A stretch of 64,000 nt of DNA from Oscillospiraceae bacterium (GCA_031262405.1 JAISHS010000025.1:1-64000), one strand, 5' to 3'. Counted from the stretch's first letter, positions 43,540 to 53,710 are shown. Notes: generated by a model not told the origin, from the letters alone. A program made the numbers and translations.

Positions 43540-46500
43540 TACGCCTCTATCTCCTTGGTAGCTTGGTCGAGGTCTAATCCAATAATCTCCGACACGCCCT
43601 TTTCACGCATCGTCACGCCGCAGAGCAGATCGGCCTCCTCCATCGTGCCGCGCCGGTGCGTAATCACAACAAACTGCGTCTGATCGGCAAGACCCCGCAG
43701 CTGCCGGGCGAAACGGTCGACATTCGTCTCATCCAGAGCCGCGTCAATCTCGTCCATCACGCAAAAGGGCGAGGGTCTCACCTTGAGCACGGCAAAATAC
43801 AGCGCAATAGCCACGAGCGCCGTCTCTCCGCCGGAGAGCAGACTCAGCGTAGTCAGTGCCTTGCCCGGCGGCTGCACCTTAATCTCAATCCCGCAGCCTA
43901 AGATGTCCGTCTCGTCGTCGAGCAGCAGCTTTGCCGCTCCCCCTCCGAAAAACTCCTGAAAAGTCTCCTGAAAGCTAGCATTTATCAGCGCAAACTCCCG
44001 GCTGAAAATCTTCTCCATCTCCGCGCTTATCTCGGAAATAAGCTTTTCCAGCTCGCTTTTTGCGCGCTCGACGTCGTCGCGCTGCTCCGTCATAAAGTTA
44101 TATCGACCGGAAACCCGCTCAAATTCCTCAATCGCGCCCAGATTCGGCGTACCCAAAAGCGAGATTTCCCGCTTTAGCGCACCGATCCGCCGATTCGCTC
44201 CGGAAACGCTTTCCAAAATTATGCGCACATTTGCCGCCGCCGTGCGCGAGAGCTCATAGTTGTCCCAGAGCTTGTCTAAAAGCTGCTTTTCCTCCATCTC
44301 GGCGGCAAGCTTCTTCTGCTCTGCTAAGGCCGAGACGCGCTCTAAATCCAGCAGGCGGTTGTTCTTATCCTGCGCTTGCTTTTCGCTGCGCGTGCGCCGC
44401 GCCTCCAGCTCAAGGCGGTCGTTAATTTGCTCTTGAAGCTCCCTCTTTAGCCTGTCGCACTCCTCCACCGCCGCATCCAGCTCCTCGCGCGTCTTAAGCC
44501 GCCGCTGAATAATCTCTTGCCGCTCCCGCTCTATCGCCTCAAGTGCCGAGGCGCGCGCTAAATCGTCCCCCATGAGACTGTCAAAAAGCTCACGCAGCCG
44601 CTCTATAGAGCGGCTTGTCGCCGCGCTCTCCGACTCGAGCGCCGAAAGAGCGCGCTCCAACGAGTTCATCTCCGCTACGGCGCCGGCAAGCTCTTCCCCG
44701 GCAAGGGTCAGCTCCCGCTCAGCCTCCCGCAGCTCTCTCGCATTATCTAATGACGCCGCTTCCAGCTTCTTTTTTTGCTCCTCAAGCTGCCTTAATTCAT
44801 TCGCGCGTGAGATTATCCCCGTGCCCCGCGCCGCGCTGCCGCCCGTCATCGAGCCTCCGGCGTTTATCAGCTGCCCGTCGAGCGTAACAATACGCAGCTG
44901 GTTGTCAAATTTCTTTGAAATCCGCAGCGCGTCGCCCATATTCTCCGCAACCGCAACCCGCCCCAAGAGATTGGCAAAAACACTCTCATATTTCCCGTCA
45001 AACCGCGCCAGCTCAAAGGCCGTACCCAAAAACCCGTCCTCCGGATCCGGCCGCCGCTTCATTTCGAAGGGCTTTATCACGCTCAGCGGCAAAAATGTCG
45101 CCCTGCCCGCGTCGAGCCGCTTTAAGCGCTCAATCGCGCTCTTGCCCTGCTCCTGTGTGTCAACAACAATGTTCTGCATCGCCGAGCCCAGAGCCGTCTC
45201 GATTGCCAGCGCAAAGCGCTCGTCCGCCGAGACGAGATTTGCAACCGGCCCGTGAACTCCCGTCAGAGCCCCGCGCGAGGCCTCGCGCATTACGGTCTTG
45301 ACCGCCTTGGAATAGCCCTCATACTCCCGCTCCAGCGAGGAGAGCAGCTGCACGCGGCTTCTCACCCCGCCCAGCTCAATCGTGAGCGCGGTTGATTTCT
45401 CCCGCAGCGAGGCCGCAAGCCGCTCACGAGAGCTCAAGCGCATTTTATGTCCGTCAATGATATTCCTAAGCGCCGGAAGCGAGCTTCTCGCGTCCGCGGA
45501 CTCAGTGAGCCCCAGAAGCTGACTGCGCCGCTGCTCCAGCTCGCTTAAGTGCTCCGTACCCTCGTCAATCTGCCGCTTGAGCGTCTGCGCCCGGAAGCTT
45601 TGCTCGTCGCGCTCCGCGCCCAATTGCGCCTGCCGCTCGAGACTTAAGCTCTGCGTGTTGTCCAAAACCGCCAGCGCACTCTCAAGCGCGGCACAGCCGC
45701 GCTCACGCTCGCCGATAGACTCGCGAAGGCGCTCGGAGAGCCTGTCCTTCTCGCGCATCCTCTCGGAAAAATTCTCGCGGTCGGCATAGAGCTGCCCCAG
45801 CTCGAGCTTCGCCCTCTCGGCGTCCGCGCGGGCCTTTTCCCAGTCCTCGTCAATTATCCTCGTGCGCTCGGCAAGCGAGTCCAGCGTCTGCAGCCAGAGC
45901 GAAACCTCAAGGAGCCTGAGCTCGTCGCGCAGGACTAAGTATTTCTTCGCCGTCTCCGCCTGCTCGCGCAGGGGGTCAACCTGAAGAGCCAGCTCGTCAA
46001 GCTTGTCGTTAATCCGCACGAGATTTTCCTGAGTACGCTCAAGCTTTCTCTCGCTCTCGTCCTTGCGGTGGCGATAGCGGGCAATTCCTGCCGCCTCCTC
46101 AAACAGCTCGCGCCTGTCGGCGCTCTTCGCGGAAACAATCTCGCTTATCCTGCCCTGACCGATAATGGAATAGCCGTAACGCCCCAGCCCCGTATCCATC
46201 AGAAGCTCGGTTACGTCCTTGAGACGCACCGGCTCACGGTTTACATAATATTCGCTCTCACCGCTGCGATAATAGCGCCGCGTGAGCATAAGCTCCGAAA
46301 AATCCGTGTCAAAGGTTTTATCGCTGTTGTCAAGAATCAGCGACACCTGCGCAAAGCCCATTTTAGGCCGCGCCTGCGTGCCGCCGAAGATAACGTCCTC
46401 CATCTTGCCGCCGCGAAGCGTCTTTGTGCGCTGTTCGCCCATGACCCAGAGGATAGCGTCGGAAATATTCGATTTTCCGCTGCCGTTCGGCCCTACAATC

Positions 46501-46583
46501 ACCGTTAACGGCTTATCAAAGGTCAGAGCAAGCTTGTCCGGAAAGGACTTAAAGCCCTGCAGCTCCAGCGCCTTCAAATACAT
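43539..46583 (-). CDS. smc: Chromosome partition protein SMC with short arms
   Basis: Condensin-type ATPase for chromosome organisation. Walker A GPNGSGKSN (31-39), N-arm coiled coil about 175-435, hinge about 440-590 (GVHGPVANLV...GGSMTGG), C-arm about 595-855, signature LSLLSGGE and Walker B FCVMDEIDAALD. Total 1014 residues against about 1186 in B. subtilis; head and hinge are whole, so both arms are about 80 residues shorter. scpA and scpB are not in the window. Coupled to ftsY. Confidence 0.96.
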   Translation of the reverse strand: MYLKALELQGFKSFPDKLALTFDKPLTVIVGPNGSGKSNISDAILWVMGEQRTKTLRGGKMEDVIFGGTQARPKMGFAQVSLILDNSDKTFDTDFSELMLTRRYYRSGESEYYVNREPVRLKDVTELLMDTGLGRYGYSIIGQGRISEIVSAKSADRRELFEEAAGIARYRHRKDESERKLERTQENLVRINDKLDELALQVDPLREQAETAKKYLVLRDELRLLEVSLWLQTLDSLAERTRIIDEDWEKARADAERAKLELGQLYADRENFSERMREKDRLSERLRESIGERERGCAALESALAVLDNTQSLSLERQAQLGAERDEQSFRAQTLKRQIDEGTEHLSELEQRRSQLLGLTESADARSSLPALRNIIDGHKMRLSSRERLAASLREKSTALTIELGGVRSRVQLLSSLEREYEGYSKAVKTVMREASRGALTGVHGPVANLVSADERFALAIETALGSAMQNIVVDTQEQGKSAIERLKRLDAGRATFLPLSVIKPFEMKRRPDPEDGFLGTAFELARFDGKYESVFANLLGRVAVAENMGDALRISKKFDNQLRIVTLDGQLINAGGSMTGGSAARGTGIISRANELRQLEEQKKKLEAASLDNARELREAERELTLAGEELAGAVAEMNSLERALSALESESAATSRSIERLRELFDSLMGDDLARASALEAIERERQEIIQRRLKTREELDAAVEECDRLKRELQEQINDRLELEARRTRSEKQAQDKNNRLLDLERVSALAEQKKLAAEMEEKQLLDKLWDNYELSRTAAANVRIILESVSGANRRIGALKREISLLGTPNLGAIEEFERVSGRYNFMTEQRDDVERAKSELEKLISEISAEMEKIFSREFALINASFQETFQEFFGGGAAKLLLDDETDILGCGIEIKVQPPGKALTTLSLLSGGETALVAIALYFAVLKVRPSPFCVMDEIDAALDETNVDRFARQLRGLADQTQFVVITHRRGTMEEADLLCGVTMREKGVSEIIGLDLDQATKEIEA

Positions 46584-46603
46584 CGCATTACCTCACATAA
46601 AGT

Positions 46604-46648
46604 ATACTACTGCACGTCCGGCAGAGAGCGCCGAAGCGACAGTAGTAT
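46604..46648. repeat. Inverted repeat between rnc and smc
   Basis: ATACTACTG/CAGTAGTAT, 9-bp arms about 27 nt apart. It could be an RNase III processing site ahead of smc, which would fit rnc autoregulation; inference only. Confidence 0.35.
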
Positions 46649-46660
46649 ATATTGCTTCGA

Positions 46661-47347
46661 TCAGGCGAAGCCGCGCGCATTTAATGTTTCAAGCGCGCTT
46701 TGGGCGGCGCGTTGCTCCGCCTCTTTTTTGGTTTTTCCGCTGCCCTCGGAAAGAGCTTCTCCGTTCAGACTCACGCGCATACAAAAAACCTTGTTGTGAT
46801 CCGGGCCGCTCTCGCTTGCCGTATCATAGGCCAAGACATTACCCGGGGAGCACTGTATAAGCTCCTGCAGCGCGGTCTTAAAATCGGTGTTCACAACTGC
46901 CTCGCCCGGCTCTTTGCCATCGAGAACAAAGCTCTCGATAAAACGAGACGCCGTATCCACGCCGCCGTCAAGAAACAGCGCCGCAATAATCGCCTCCACG
47001 CAGTCGGCGAGAATAGACTCGCGCTCTCGGCCGCCGGATGACTCCTCTCCGCGCCCGAGTCGAATGAAGCTGCCCAGCTCCAGCCGCTTTGCCGTCTCAA
47101 AGAGACTCTGCTCACAGACAAGCTCCGAGCGCAGCCGCGTCATCTGTCCCTCCGGAAGCTCCGGATGCTTCAGATAGAGCCCGCGCGCCACGACAAAGCC
47201 CAAAACAGAGTCGCCCAAAAACTCCAGCCGCTCGTTGCTGCTGAATTTTCCCCGATTCTCGTTGGCATAGGAGCTGTGGCTCAGGGCGTTATCCAAAAGC
47301 GCCTTGTTCTTGAAGGTATACTGCAGCTTCGCTTCCAAACTCTCCAT
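46661..47347 (-). CDS. rnc: Ribonuclease III
   Basis: 228 residues: RNase III domain with NERLEFLGDSVLGFVVA signature and catalytic acidic residues (DCVEAIIAALFLDGG), then a dsRNA-binding domain (about 157-225). Processes rRNA precursors and structured mRNAs. Starts 6 bp after acpP and precedes smc. Confidence 0.97.
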   Translation of the reverse strand: MESLEAKLQYTFKNKALLDNALSHSSYANENRGKFSSNERLEFLGDSVLGFVVARGLYLKHPELPEGQMTRLRSELVCEQSLFETAKRLELGSFIRLGRGEESSGGRERESILADCVEAIIAALFLDGGVDTASRFIESFVLDGKEPGEAVVNTDFKTALQELIQCSPGNVLAYDTASESGPDHNKVFCMRVSLNGEALSEGSGKTKKEAEQRAAQSALETLNARGFA

Positions 47348-47353
47348 GCGCGC

Positions 47354-47587
47354 TCAGCCCCGCGAAGCGCGGCTGATATACTCAACCAAATCACCCGCGG
47401 TGTTAATGCTCTTCACGTCGTCGTCAAGCACCTCGATCCCAAACTCGTCCTCAATCGCCATAACCAAATCCACCAAATCCAGCGAATCGGCCTCCAAATC
47501 CTTCACGAAAGAGGTCTCGAGGCTTATCTCATCCTCCTCTACGAAGAAAAGCTCACTCAGCATTCTTTTAACTGTTTCGAATATCAT
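47354..47587 (-). CDS. acpP: Acyl carrier protein
   Basis: 77 residues; the phosphopantetheine serine is in DLEADSLDLVDLVM (usual DSLD motif). GGAG upstream of the ATG at 47587 sets the start; the track's longer version has an implausible hydrophobic extension. Lies between plsX and rnc. Confidence 0.95.
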   Translation of the reverse strand: MIFETVKRMLSELFFVEEDEISLETSFVKDLEADSLDLVDLVMAIEDEFGIEVLDDDVKSINTAGDLVEYISRASRG

Positions 47588-47723
47588 AACCCGTCTCCAA
47601 ATAATAAAGTTTGCCTCGGGCAAATGCCCTAGAATGATAATAGTTATATATCCCTGTATTGTCAAGAGTTAGCTTGTGAATATTTACCGTCAAAATCAAC
47701 TGTTCTTATTTTCGCCGACGTTC

Positions 47724-48740
47724 CTACTTGCTCACCGTCATCAGATTCATGTTTTCGGTCAGCTGCGAGGCAAAATTCGCGCTTTGATAGGCAAGCGCCT
47801 GCCGAGCCGCGCTCGTTATCGCCTTCGCGTCGGAGCCGCCGTGCGCCTTAATAACAAGCTTCGAAATCCCGAGCATGGCCGTACCACCGACTTCAGAGGG
47901 ATCGACAAGCTTTTTTAGCTCTCCGAAACGCTCGCGCAGAACTAGCGCGGCAAGCTTCGATCGCCTGTTATAGGTCAGAATGTCCTTCACCCGACCCATG
48001 AGAAACTTTCCGGAGCCTTCAATGGTCTTGAGCATCACATTCCCCGAAAAGCCGTCCGTGACAACCACATCCACGGTATTGAAAAAGACGCCGCTCGCCT
48101 CAACATTGCCGATGAAGTTGATGTGACCCCCGTCGTGAGCGTTTTTAAGCAGCTCAAAGGCCTCCTTCTGTAACCCCGTTCCCTTGGTGTCCTCGGTGCC
48201 GACGTTTAGAAGCCCGACCCTCGGGCTCTCGCAGCCCAGAACAGTCTTTGAATAGAGCGAGCCCATGAAGGCAAATTGCAGCAGATATTCCCCCGTACAC
48301 TCTACATTCGCCCCGCAGTCTATGAGCACAACCCCGCGGCCTCCGTTCGGAAGCACGGGCGCCATAGCCGCGCGGCGAATCCCGCGCACGCGCTTGACAA
48401 TCAGCGTCGCCCCGGTCAGCAGCGCGCCGGTGCTCCCCGCGCTTATGCAGGCGTCGCCGCCCCCGTCGCGCAGGAGCGAGAGCGCAACAGACATGGAGGA
48501 ATCCTTCTTCGTGCGAAAAACCCCCGTCGGGTCGTCCTCCATCTCAACGGTCTCACGCGCGTCAACAATGCTTATCCTGCCGTCAGAGTTCGCGCCCTCG
48601 CGAGCAAGACAAGCCTCAATCTCCTCCGTCCTGCCGACAAGCACCGCTTCGATATCCAGCTCACGCACGGCGGCAACCGCGCCCTTTACGATTTCGCCCG
48701 GAGCGTTGTCCCCGCCCATGGCGTCAATAATAACTCTCAT
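47724..48740 (-). CDS. plsX: Phosphate acyltransferase PlsX
   Basis: Converts acyl-ACP to acyl-phosphate for phospholipid synthesis (used by PlsY). 338 residues with MRVIIDAMGGDNAPGEIVKGA at the N-terminus and VLIDCGANVEC. The start overlaps the trmFO stop by 4 bp, an unusual coupling of lipid and tRNA genes. No fapR or fabD neighbour. Confidence 0.96.
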   Translation of the reverse strand: MRVIIDAMGGDNAPGEIVKGAVAAVRELDIEAVLVGRTEEIEACLAREGANSDGRISIVDARETVEMEDDPTGVFRTKKDSSMSVALSLLRDGGGDACISAGSTGALLTGATLIVKRVRGIRRAAMAPVLPNGGRGVVLIDCGANVECTGEYLLQFAFMGSLYSKTVLGCESPRVGLLNVGTEDTKGTGLQKEAFELLKNAHDGGHINFIGNVEASGVFFNTVDVVVTDGFSGNVMLKTIEGSGKFLMGRVKDILTYNRRSKLAALVLRERFGELKKLVDPSEVGGTAMLGISKLVIKAHGGSDAKAITSAARQALAYQSANFASQLTENMNLMTVSK

Positions 48741-50032
48741 ACCCTTTTCCTCTCTATCTCTCTCAGTGCCCTCTCAGACAGCGCCGCATTTTTATTTAGC
48801 TTGCCCTTGACCCGATATTCCAAGGGGTCAAGCAGCCCGAAATTTATATTCATCGGCTGAAACCGCGTAATCGTCCCGTCGGAAACATACAGTGCCAGTG
48901 CCCCGATCGCCGTCGTTCGCGGAAAATCCAGCGGCTTTTCCCCGCTCATTCTTCGCGCCAGCTCCAAGGCCGCCAGCAGCCCGGAGGCCGTAGACTCAAT
49001 ATAGCCCTCCACCCCCGTAAGCTGACCGGCAAAGACAAGTCTCGGCTCGCTTTTGAGCCTGTAATACCTGTCCAGCAGCCTCGGCGAGTCGAGATAGGTG
49101 TTGCGGTGCATCACCCCGAAGCGGACAAACTCCGCGTTTTCAAGCCCCGGTATCATCGAGAAGACCCGCTTCTGCTCGGGAAAAGCCAAATGCGTCTGAA
49201 AGCCCACTAGATTATACAGCGTGTCGGCGGAGTTATCCCGCCGCAGCTGCACCACCGCGTGAGGCTCGCGCCCCGTGCGCGGATCTATGAGACCCACAGG
49301 CTTTAGCGGCCCGAAGCGCAGGGTCTCGACGCCCCGCCGCGCCATCACCTCTACGGGCATACAGCCCTCGAAGACCGCCCCGTCGTCAAAGCCGTGAACC
49401 TCGGCCTGCCGCGCGGAAATAAGCTCGTTCCAAAAGGCAAGATACTCGCTCTCGTCCATCGGGCAGTTTACATAATCTTCTCCGCCCTTACCGTAGCGCG
49501 AGGCTCGGAACGCCGCGCCAAAATCTATGCTCTCACGCGTCACAATAGGCGCGGCGGCGTCATAGAAATTTAGTAACTCGCCGGAAAGCTTTTCAGCCAG
49601 TGCCTCGGCAAGCGCATCCGACGTGAGCGGCCCCGTCGCGACTATAACGTCGCCCTCCGGCAAAATGCACGCCTCTTCCTGCACAACTTCAATATTCTCA
49701 CACCCGCGTATCGTCGCCGTTACCGCAGCCGAAAAGCCCAATCTATCCACCGCAAGAGCGCCGCCCGCCGCCACACGGTTGCTGTCGGCGCAGCGCATTA
49801 TGAGGCTTCCCAGCCGTCGCAGCTCCTCCTTGAGAAGACCCGCAGCATTGGTCAGCTCATTGCTTCGCAGGGAGTTTGAACAGACAAGCTCCGCGAAATC
49901 TCCCGAGACCTGCGCGGGCGTCTTCTTCTCGGGCTTCATCTCAATAAGCCGCACGCCTATCCCGCGCCTAGCCAGCTGCCAGGCCGCCTCGCAGCCAGCA
50001 AGCCCCGCCCCAATCACCGTAACCCGCTCCAT
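48737..50032 (-). CDS. trmFO: tRNA m5U54 methyltransferase TrmFO (folate/FAD)
   Basis: Uses methylenetetrahydrofolate and FAD to methylate U54 of tRNA. FAD motif VIGAGLAGCEAAW and VCSNSLRSNELTNAAGLLKEE are diagnostic. The track's 56-residue Arg-rich extension is a read-through of the topA tail in another frame; the true start is the ATG at 50032, one base after the topA stop, giving 431 residues. topA-trmFO order is common in Firmicutes. Confidence 0.96.
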   Translation of the reverse strand: MERVTVIGAGLAGCEAAWQLARRGIGVRLIEMKPEKKTPAQVSGDFAELVCSNSLRSNELTNAAGLLKEELRRLGSLIMRCADSNRVAAGGALAVDRLGFSAAVTATIRGCENIEVVQEEACILPEGDVIVATGPLTSDALAEALAEKLSGELLNFYDAAAPIVTRESIDFGAAFRASRYGKGGEDYVNCPMDESEYLAFWNELISARQAEVHGFDDGAVFEGCMPVEVMARRGVETLRFGPLKPVGLIDPRTGREPHAVVQLRRDNSADTLYNLVGFQTHLAFPEQKRVFSMIPGLENAEFVRFGVMHRNTYLDSPRLLDRYYRLKSEPRLVFAGQLTGVEGYIESTASGLLAALELARRMSGEKPLDFPRTTAIGALALYVSDGTITRFQPMNINFGLLDPLEYRVKGKLNKNAALSERALREIERKRV

Positions 50033-50033
50033 A

Positions 50034-52328
50034 CTATTTCTTCGCCGCAGATTTCTTTGCGGTCGTCGACTTCGCGGCGGGCTTCTTAGTCGTCGCGGAT
50101 TTTGTTGCAGTCTTAGTAGCGGTCTTGGTTGTCGTAGTTTTAGCCGTCTTACTCGCCGCGCTCTTACTCGCGCTCTTCGCCGCAGCCTTCGGTGTCTCAC
50201 CCTCGGCGGCGGGCTTTTTCTTATAGCCGCGTTTATCCTCCGGCAGAAAGGCCTTGCAATCCTCGTTTATGCAAAACGGCGTCTTCCTGCCCTTGCCGGA
50301 GAGCTTAAACAGCGTCTTCCCGCACTCGGGGCAGGTCTCCTTGACCGGCACATTCCAGCTCATAAAGCCGCAGTCCGTGCCCTTTTCACAGGCATAATAG
50401 GTATAGCCCTTTTTGGACGTGCGCTTTAAAATTCTCCCGCCGCACTTAGGACACTTCCCCGGCATCTCCAGCACCAAGGGCTTGGTGAAATCACATTCCG
50501 GATAGCCCGGACAGGCCAAAAACCGCCCGAAGCGCCCGCTCTTTACAACCATCTGCCTGCCGCACTTGTCGCAGCTCTCGTCGGAAAGCTCCGCCGGAAT
50601 CGGAATCCGCTTACCGTCCAGAGCCTCCTCAGCACCCTCCAGCTCCTTCGAGAAACCGTCGTAATAGTCCCTCAAGACCTGCTTCCAGCCGACCTTGCCC
50701 TCTTCCACGGCGTCGAGCTGAACCTCCATATTCGCGGAGAATTTAAGATTCACAATGTCGGGAAAATGCTCCTCCATGAGTCCGGTAACCACCCCGCCCA
50801 AAATGGTGGGCTTGAGATATTTACCCTCTTTCACGACATATTCGCGGCTCGTAATCGTGCTTATAATCGGCGCATAGGTGCTCGGACGGCCTATGCCGTT
50901 TTCCTCCATCGCGCGAATGAGCGTCGCCTCCGTATAGCGTGACGGCGGCTGGGTGAACTGCTGCTCCTTTGTGATTCCGGCGAGCTTGACCTTTTCTCCC
51001 TCCGCCAAATCAGGCAGAGCCTTTTGCTTCTGAACCGTCTCGTCGTCGTGACTCTCCTCATAGACCGCCGTGTAGCCGGGAAACTTAATCTCGGAGTGCA
51101 CCGCGCGGAAAATATAGCCCGCCGAAAGAACGTCGATAGTCACGCTGTCATAGACGGCGTTTGCCATCTGACTGGCGGTGAAGCGCCCCCAGATGAGGCG
51201 ATAGAGCCGATACTGATCCGCCGTGAGGTCCTTCTTAATACTCTCCGGCGTGAGCGCAATATTACTGGGTCTGATTGCCTCGTGCGCGTCCTGCGCGCCG
51301 CTCTTCGTCTTGAAAACCCGCGTCTTAGGCGGGTAATACTCCTTGCCGTAGCGCGCCGTAATAAAGCTCTTGGCGGCAGCCAGAGCGTCGTTTGAGATAC
51401 GCAGAGAGTCCGTTCTCATATAGGTTATGAGACCGACCGCGCCCTCGCCCGTTATCTCAACGCCCTCATAGAGCTGCTGAGCGATGGACATCGTCCTGTG
51501 CGGGGTCATGCCCAGACGGCGCGAGGCCTCCTGCTGCAGCGTAGATGTAATAAAGGGCGGCGAGGGCGAGCGCTGTTTTTCTCCCCGCTTGACAGAGGAA
51601 ATCTCAAAATCGCTCTTTGACACGGCGGTTATGACCGCGTCGACCTCCGCTTCGGAGTGCAATTCCAGTTTTTTCTTCTGCGTCCCATAAAACCGCGCGG
51701 AAAATCCGCCGCTCTTGCCTATGCGCTCAAACTTCGCGTCCAGCAGCCAAAACTCCTCCTGTACGAAGGCGTCAATCTCGTTTTCGCGGTCAACTACCAT
51801 GCGCGTCGCAACGGACTGCACCCGCCCGGCCGAGAGTCCCCGCCGCACCTTGCGCCAGAGCAGCGGACTGAGCTTATAGCCGACGATCCTGTCCAGAATA
51901 CGCCTTGCCTGCTGCGCGTCAACGAGGTCCTGATCAATCGCGCGGGGCGCAGCTATAGAGCTTGTAACAACATTCTTCGTAATCTCGTTGAAGGTAACGC
52001 GCTTTGCCTTACTGTCCGGCAGAGCCAGCAGCTCCTTGAGATGCCAGCTTATCGCCTCTCCCTCACGGTCGGGGTCGGTCGCGAGATAAACGACGTCGGC
52101 GCGCCCGGAGGCGCTCTTGAGGCTCCCTATAATATCCTCGCGGCTCTTTACGGGCTGATAGTCCGGCTCAAAATCGTGCTCAATGTCCACTCCCATGGTG
52201 CTCTTCGGCAGGTCTCTCAAGTGCCCCATGGACGCCACGACCCTATAGTCGGGACCCAAATACTTCTCAATAGTCTTGGCTTTCGCCGGGGATTCCACTA
52301 TAACCAAATTCGGCTTCTGTTTCGCCAT
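50034..52328 (-). CDS. topA: DNA topoisomerase I
   Basis: 764-residue type IA topoisomerase relaxing negative supercoils. TOPRIM start VIVESPAKAKTIEKYLG, active-site tyrosine in GLITYMRTDS, three C-terminal zinc ribbons (CDKCG...CPGYPEC; CPKCGG...; CPECGK...CINEDC). The last roughly 50 residues are a Lys/Thr/Ala-rich H1-like tail. Follows dprA. Confidence 0.97.
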   Translation of the reverse strand: MAKQKPNLVIVESPAKAKTIEKYLGPDYRVVASMGHLRDLPKSTMGVDIEHDFEPDYQPVKSREDIIGSLKSASGRADVVYLATDPDREGEAISWHLKELLALPDSKAKRVTFNEITKNVVTSSIAAPRAIDQDLVDAQQARRILDRIVGYKLSPLLWRKVRRGLSAGRVQSVATRMVVDRENEIDAFVQEEFWLLDAKFERIGKSGGFSARFYGTQKKKLELHSEAEVDAVITAVSKSDFEISSVKRGEKQRSPSPPFITSTLQQEASRRLGMTPHRTMSIAQQLYEGVEITGEGAVGLITYMRTDSLRISNDALAAAKSFITARYGKEYYPPKTRVFKTKSGAQDAHEAIRPSNIALTPESIKKDLTADQYRLYRLIWGRFTASQMANAVYDSVTIDVLSAGYIFRAVHSEIKFPGYTAVYEESHDDETVQKQKALPDLAEGEKVKLAGITKEQQFTQPPSRYTEATLIRAMEENGIGRPSTYAPIISTITSREYVVKEGKYLKPTILGGVVTGLMEEHFPDIVNLKFSANMEVQLDAVEEGKVGWKQVLRDYYDGFSKELEGAEEALDGKRIPIPAELSDESCDKCGRQMVVKSGRFGRFLACPGYPECDFTKPLVLEMPGKCPKCGGRILKRTSKKGYTYYACEKGTDCGFMSWNVPVKETCPECGKTLFKLSGKGRKTPFCINEDCKAFLPEDKRGYKKKPAAEGETPKAAAKSASKSAASKTAKTTTTKTATKTATKSATTKKPAAKSTTAKKSAAKK

Positions 52329-52386
52329 TTAATCAAATTCCTTACTCATTATTATAAAAAAGCTCTGAAAGCTAGTTAATGCGTTT

Positions 52387-53670
52387 TCAATTCTCGCCGC
52401 CTCTGATATTGAGGCTGAACCTGCGCCCCGCCTCGCGCGTTACAAAGCCCTTTAGCTCGAGCATCGTCAGCTCCGCGAGAACCGTCGCGGGAGAAAGCGC
52501 CGATTCCTCTATAATATCATCTACATGTTTGGCCTTCACATTCATAACGGATACAATTTTCAGCTGAGTCTCCGGCAAGGAGTCTAGCTGTCCCCTCAAA
52601 TCAATATATTCCCGCTTTTTGGGCTTGTCAACACTTTTTCTGTCGCCCGCCACGCGCAGCTTGAGAAAGCCTCTCCCCGGCGCGGGGGCATTTTCCTTGG
52701 TTTTAAGCGGCAGAGACACCACCGTCGGATAGATCGCGGGCGAGTCCGGAAGCGAGCTCTCCTGCAAAATAATCTTGTCCGGCGCGGCAATTTTGTCCGG
52801 AAACCGCCCGGAAAAGTCCTCTAGAATGTCCCAGCCCTTCGAGACCAGCGTCGCGCCCTGACGAATCAAATCGTTCGAGCCCTCGCAGTTCGGTGCGTCC
52901 GCATTACCAGGCACGGCAAAGACCTCTCTGCCCTGCTCCAGCGCGAGATCCGCCGTTATGAGCGCGCCGCTTCTCAGGGGAGCTTCTATTATCAGAACCC
53001 CGACGGAAAGCCCGCTGACAATTCTGTTGCGCTCGGGAAAAAGCCTGCCGTGCAGCGGCGTTCCCGGCGGATATTCGCTCACGAGCGCGCCGACCGCCAT
53101 GACGTCGGTATAGAGCACATCGTTGTTCTTAGGATAAATCTCGTCAATGGAGCAGCCCAGAACCCCGACGCAGGAGCCTCCCGCGCGCAGAGCGCCCTCC
53201 GCCGCCGCGCTGTCAATACCGGCGGCAAGCCCCGTCACGACAAGTCCCCCGCCCTTGGTCAGGTCATAGCCGAAGCTTCGCGCCATCTTAATCCCATATG
53301 GCGTCGCGCGGCGCGTACCCACAACGCCGATTGCCGCCTGCTCGTCCATAACCGGCAGCCGCCCCTTGATATAGAGAACGATCGGCGGGGCAAATATATT
53401 GCGCAGCCGCGCGGGATAAGCCGCGTCGCCAAGCGTCAGAATGGTGACGTCCTCTTCCTCGCACCGCCCCAGAATCTCAGTCGCTCTACCTAAGCTCTTG
53501 TCGGAAACAAGCTTCATTTCGCCCGGCGTAAGACGCAGCGTCTCCTCCAGCGTGCGCGCATCGGCGAAATAAGCCGCCTCCGCGCCGCCAAAGACCTCAA
53601 TGATTTTAGCGCGCGTACCGGGCTTGAGCTCCGTCATCGCGGACAGCCAAATCCAATATTTCAGTGACAT
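52387..53670 (-). CDS. dprA: DNA processing protein DprA
   Basis: 427 residues; loads RecA on incoming single-stranded DNA during transformation. Rossmann core GVVGTRRATPYG, GLAAGIDSAAAEGAL, FPERNRIVSGLS, and a C-terminal winged-helix (about 355-420). Between trmH and topA, as in many Firmicutes. No other competence gene is present. Confidence 0.95.
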   Translation of the reverse strand: MSLKYWIWLSAMTELKPGTRAKIIEVFGGAEAAYFADARTLEETLRLTPGEMKLVSDKSLGRATEILGRCEEEDVTILTLGDAAYPARLRNIFAPPIVLYIKGRLPVMDEQAAIGVVGTRRATPYGIKMARSFGYDLTKGGGLVVTGLAAGIDSAAAEGALRAGGSCVGVLGCSIDEIYPKNNDVLYTDVMAVGALVSEYPPGTPLHGRLFPERNRIVSGLSVGVLIIEAPLRSGALITADLALEQGREVFAVPGNADAPNCEGSNDLIRQGATLVSKGWDILEDFSGRFPDKIAAPDKIILQESSLPDSPAIYPTVVSLPLKTKENAPAPGRGFLKLRVAGDRKSVDKPKKREYIDLRGQLDSLPETQLKIVSVMNVKAKHVDDIIEESALSPATVLAELTMLELKGFVTREAGRRFSLNIRGGEN

Positions 53671-53710
53671 TTTTTGAACCCTTCTATCTCTCTCGGGATG
53701 GACTTGTTAC

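Noticed and set aside
47354-47665. Longer acyl carrier protein start
   Set aside because: Adds a hydrophobic stretch not found in ACPs; the ribosome-binding site supports 47587.
48737-50200. Arg-rich 56-residue N-terminal extension of TrmFO
   Set aside because: It is the topA Lys/Thr tail read in another frame; the normal TrmFO start lies one base after the topA stop.
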